From a virus: 21,775 bases of DNA. Of the stretch, positions 20,207 through 21,775 are shown piece after piece. The notes below the pieces were generated by a model. That model was given only the letters and a program-made list of their open reading frames with translations. It ran no database searches and was not told where the DNA came from. The stretch covers positions 1 to 21,775 of the IMG/VR virus record IMGVR_UViG_3300015371_000209; one strand, written 5' to 3'. The translations under genes were made by a program, and so were the position numbers. How positions within the stretch are numbered: the first letter of the stretch is position 1; each line of letters starts with the position of its first letter.

Positions 20207-20208
20207 CG

Positions 20209-20802
20209 CTGGGCCTAACCGTTGTCATTCCAACCCTCTCGGGTAGAGAGGAATCGCTAGAGCGCGCCAAGGCGAGCTTCGACGCGACCGAGACGCTCGT
20301 CTACCACGACCTACCTACCTGCGGGGCGGGCTGGGTCGAGGGCGCGCGCTCGGCTTTGAACGAGTACATATGCTTCGCCGCTGACGACCTGGAGGCGCAC
20401 CCTCGCTTCGTGGATTTCATGGCTGAGGCGATTGAGCAAGATAAGCACCCGGCGGCGACGGTGCTCTGGGCGAACGGGCACCTCCAATCCTGCGGCGGGC
20501 GCGGCAACGATTGCTGCGGCCTGGGGTGCGCGGATTGGCAGCCCGTGGAATGGTCTCCGACCCCATTCCTCCGGCGCGATTGGTGGTGGGACATATTGGA
20601 CCAGCACGCCGACATGCTGGCTGAACTCCATTACGCAAGCGACATTCTCGTTTCCGCCCTGCTGGAGCGAGAGGGCATCCCCTCCATCTATAGAGCGCCA
20701 GCAACGCTTACGCACCACAACCACCCGGTGGGGCGCGACCATGGGCGGGCGCGGCCGGACGTAGAGAAATGCCGCGCCTATCTAGCGCAGCTACTGGTGT
20801 GA
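20209..20802 (+). CDS. GT-A-type glycosyltransferase (GT2-like), 197 aa, no standard start codon
   Basis: The protein begins LTVVIPTLSGREESLERAK, the classic first strand of family 2-type glycosyltransferases, followed by VYHDLPTCGAGWVEGARSA, YICFAADDLEAHP (D-D pair, metal/nucleotide site), WANGHLQSCGGRGNDCCG and FLRRDWWWDILD. It would transfer a sugar from a nucleotide donor. Conserved sequence starts at once after the upstream stop, yet no ATG, GTG or TTG in this phase fits; CTG 20209 is the best candidate, with AGAGGACG 12 bases before it. The long upstream extension of the frame is Arg/His-rich shadow. An alternative is a -1 frameshift from the upstream gene. The end overlaps the next gene (GTGA). 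Confidence 0.75.
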   Translation: MGLTVVIPTLSGREESLERAKASFDATETLVYHDLPTCGAGWVEGARSALNEYICFAADDLEAHPRFVDFMAEAIEQDKHPAATVLWANGHLQSCGGRGNDCCGLGCADWQPVEWSPTPFLRRDWWWDILDQHADMLAELHYASDILVSALLEREGIPSIYRAPATLTHHNHPVGRDHGRARPDVEKCRAYLAQLLV

Positions 20803-21338
20803 TTTCCGGCGAATTCCGCAACGCTCAGCCAGTCCAGGACGGGCCAGCAATCCTGACCGGCATTACGGCCGATGAGGCGGCGGCGCTTACCGCGCTCGTG
20901 CAACCAGATGATCGGCTGCTAGAGGTTGGTTCGGCCTATGGCTTCTCCGCTATTGCCTTAGCTATTGCGGGAGCGTACGTGCTGACAATCGACTCCCATG
21001 CGGGCGTAAACGCAGATTCGCTAGTGGTTCTGGATTCGCATGTGCGCGCTTGCGCTGTCGAGAATCGCGTCTTTCCGCTGACGGGCAATAGCGAGCACGT
21101 GCTTAAGTACCTGCGCGCTATCGGCGCAGAATTCGACGGCGTATTCGTAGACGGCGGCGGGCCAGAGACGGGCGTGGATGTAAGCGAGGGCTGGCATTTG
21201 CTCCGCTCGGGCGGCTGGCTAGCCCGGCACGATTACGGCGAGGTGCGCTCGCCGGAGGTAACCAAAGCGCTTGATTGGCATTTCCCCGAGGGGCCGGACC
21301 AGCTAACGCGAACGCTTTGGGTGAAATGGAAGCCCTAA
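20799..21338 (+). CDS. Class I methyltransferase (Methyltransf_24-like), 179 aa
   Basis: The product carries motif I DRLLEVGSAYGFSAIALAI, the second strand AYVLTIDSHAG, FDGVFVDGGGPETGVDV and LLRSGGWLARHDYGEV. The VGSAYGFSA glycine loop and VFVDG...D...L..GGWL..HD pattern fit Methyltransf_24-type O-methyltransferases of glycan clusters. I chose GTG 20799 because it overlaps the previous TGA as GTGA, the pattern of this operon; ATG 20769 would add ten residues (MPRLSSAATG) within the preceding gene. It is about the same size and fold as the next gene, with which it is clearly paralogous. Confidence 0.82.
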   Translation: MISGEFRNAQPVQDGPAILTGITADEAAALTALVQPDDRLLEVGSAYGFSAIALAIAGAYVLTIDSHAGVNADSLVVLDSHVRACAVENRVFPLTGNSEHVLKYLRAIGAEFDGVFVDGGGPETGVDVSEGWHLLRSGGWLARHDYGEVRSPEVTKALDWHFPEGPDQLTRTLWVKWKP

Positions 21339-21775
21339 CAAAGCAGGGCCAGCCGCGCCTCAATTTCGAGGGGCCTTATATCGAGACGGCTGTTGATCCT
21401 GCTGAGGCGACGGAGCTACGTAGGCTCGCTCAGGGCCGGGTGCTTGAGATAGGAACGGCCTATGGCTTCTCGGCGGTCGCTATGGCGGATAGCGGCAACG
21501 CTTGGGTTCTCTCAGTCGACTCGCATACGGGCTACAAGGATTCGCTGGCGATTGCGCAAGCGAACGTGGCGGCGTACGGGGTGGTTGACCGCATTGAGCT
21601 AGTAGCGGCTTGGAGTCAAGAGGAGCTACCTCGGCTACTCGAATCGGGCGAGCGCTTTGACCTTGTATTCGTCGACGGTGACCATTCAGAGGGAGCCGTC
21701 GCGCATGATGCTGCGCTCGGCTGGGACCTCTTGCGGCCGGGTGGCTGGCTCGCTTGCCACGATTACGTCCTGGAC
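21326..21775 (+). CDS. Class I methyltransferase, paralogue of the preceding gene, 3-prime end missing
   Basis: The frame is open to the edge of the window (150 codons, no stop). It reads MEALTKQGQPRLNFEGPYI, GRVLEIGTAYGFSAVAMAD, AWVLSVDSHTGYKDSLAIA, FDLVFVDGDHSEGAVAHDA and LLRPGGWLACHDYVLD. Motif I (EIGTAYGFSA), the SVDSHTG strand and VFVDGDH...LLRPGGWL..HDY align closely with the upstream protein, and here the VDGDH metal/SAM motif is complete where the upstream copy has VDGGG. Only the final strands should be missing. The ATG lies inside the previous gene, a 13-base overlap, behind GGGTGAA. Confidence 0.85.
   Translation, partial: MEALTKQGQPRLNFEGPYIETAVDPAEATELRRLAQGRVLEIGTAYGFSAVAMADSGNAWVLSVDSHTGYKDSLAIAQANVAAYGVVDRIELVAAWSQEELPRLLESGERFDLVFVDGDHSEGAVAHDAALGWDLLRPGGWLACHDYVLD

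Noticed and set aside
20071-20208. N-terminal extension of the GT-A-type glycosyltransferase
   Set aside because: The residues are Arg/His/Gly-rich and coincide with the SAP-like gene in another phase; the enzyme fold begins at LTVVIPT.
1-21775. Integrase, attachment site, transposase or CRISPR array
   Set aside because: None of the readable proteins carries recombinase or transposase motifs and no suitable repeats are present.

Overview
The window is the virion-structural region of a tailed phage or prophage (siphovirus-type, HK97-like head), in DNA that is very GC-rich by eye apart from a few AT-rich intergenic stretches. The host is probably a high-GC Gram-positive (Actinomycetota-like). 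That is inferred from composition, frequent GTG/TTG starts, several apparently leaderless promoters, and small proteins that look like actinophage or actinobacterial families. There is no integrase, repressor, tRNA, rRNA or CRISPR array here, so the lifestyle cannot be read from the window. The last gene runs off the right edge.

Layout. Bases 1-2176 hold small accessory genes: a coiled-coil protein, a Pro/Glu-rich peptide, a GYR-W/Cys protein, a Cys4 protein, a one-helix membrane peptide and a DUF2786-like protein, followed by a probable small terminase subunit. Bases 2177-3634 encode the large terminase. A three-gene leftward operon (3620-4966) of actinobacterial-type unknowns follows. Bases 5051-9544 encode the portal, a very large MuF minor head protein that appears to carry a RelA/SpoT-like domain and a C-terminal ADP-ribosyltransferase-like domain, and a 74-residue protein that repeats a MuF motif. 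A 60-residue leftward gene ends on the same bases. Bases 9724-10097 are non-coding, AT-richer and packed with palindromes plus a good promoter. Bases 10098-13468 encode a prohead protease with a long repeat-built coiled-coil tail, and the major capsid protein. The first head-tail connector (13565-14140) is separated from the second (16349-16717) by nine leftward small genes driven from an extended -10 promoter near 16313. After a structured leader (16718-16820) comes an unbroken rightward, translationally coupled run: a small helical protein, two GT-B glycosyltransferases around a 70-residue protein, a methyltransferase, an acidic protein with a SAP/HeH-like C-terminus, a GT-A-type glycosyltransferase with no standard start codon, and two tandem paralogous methyltransferases.

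How it fits together. Terminase packages DNA through the portal into a capsid built from the protease/scaffold and capsid proteins. MuF is the internal minor head protein and could deliver its C-terminal toxin-like domains with the DNA. The connectors close the head. The sugar and methyl transferases probably decorate virion proteins or a surface glycan. Leftward gene groups look like separately regulated accessory modules (morons) set into the late operon, two of them beside divergent or palindrome-rich promoters.

The points most worth following up are the MuF-RelA/SpoT-ART fusion, the three TTTGGCTCT..AGAGCCAAA palindromes spaced about 120 bp apart, the perfect 26-bp repeat shared by two divergent promoters, the ~59-residue repeats in the protease tail, and the apparent absence of GAGCTC and CAGCTG.
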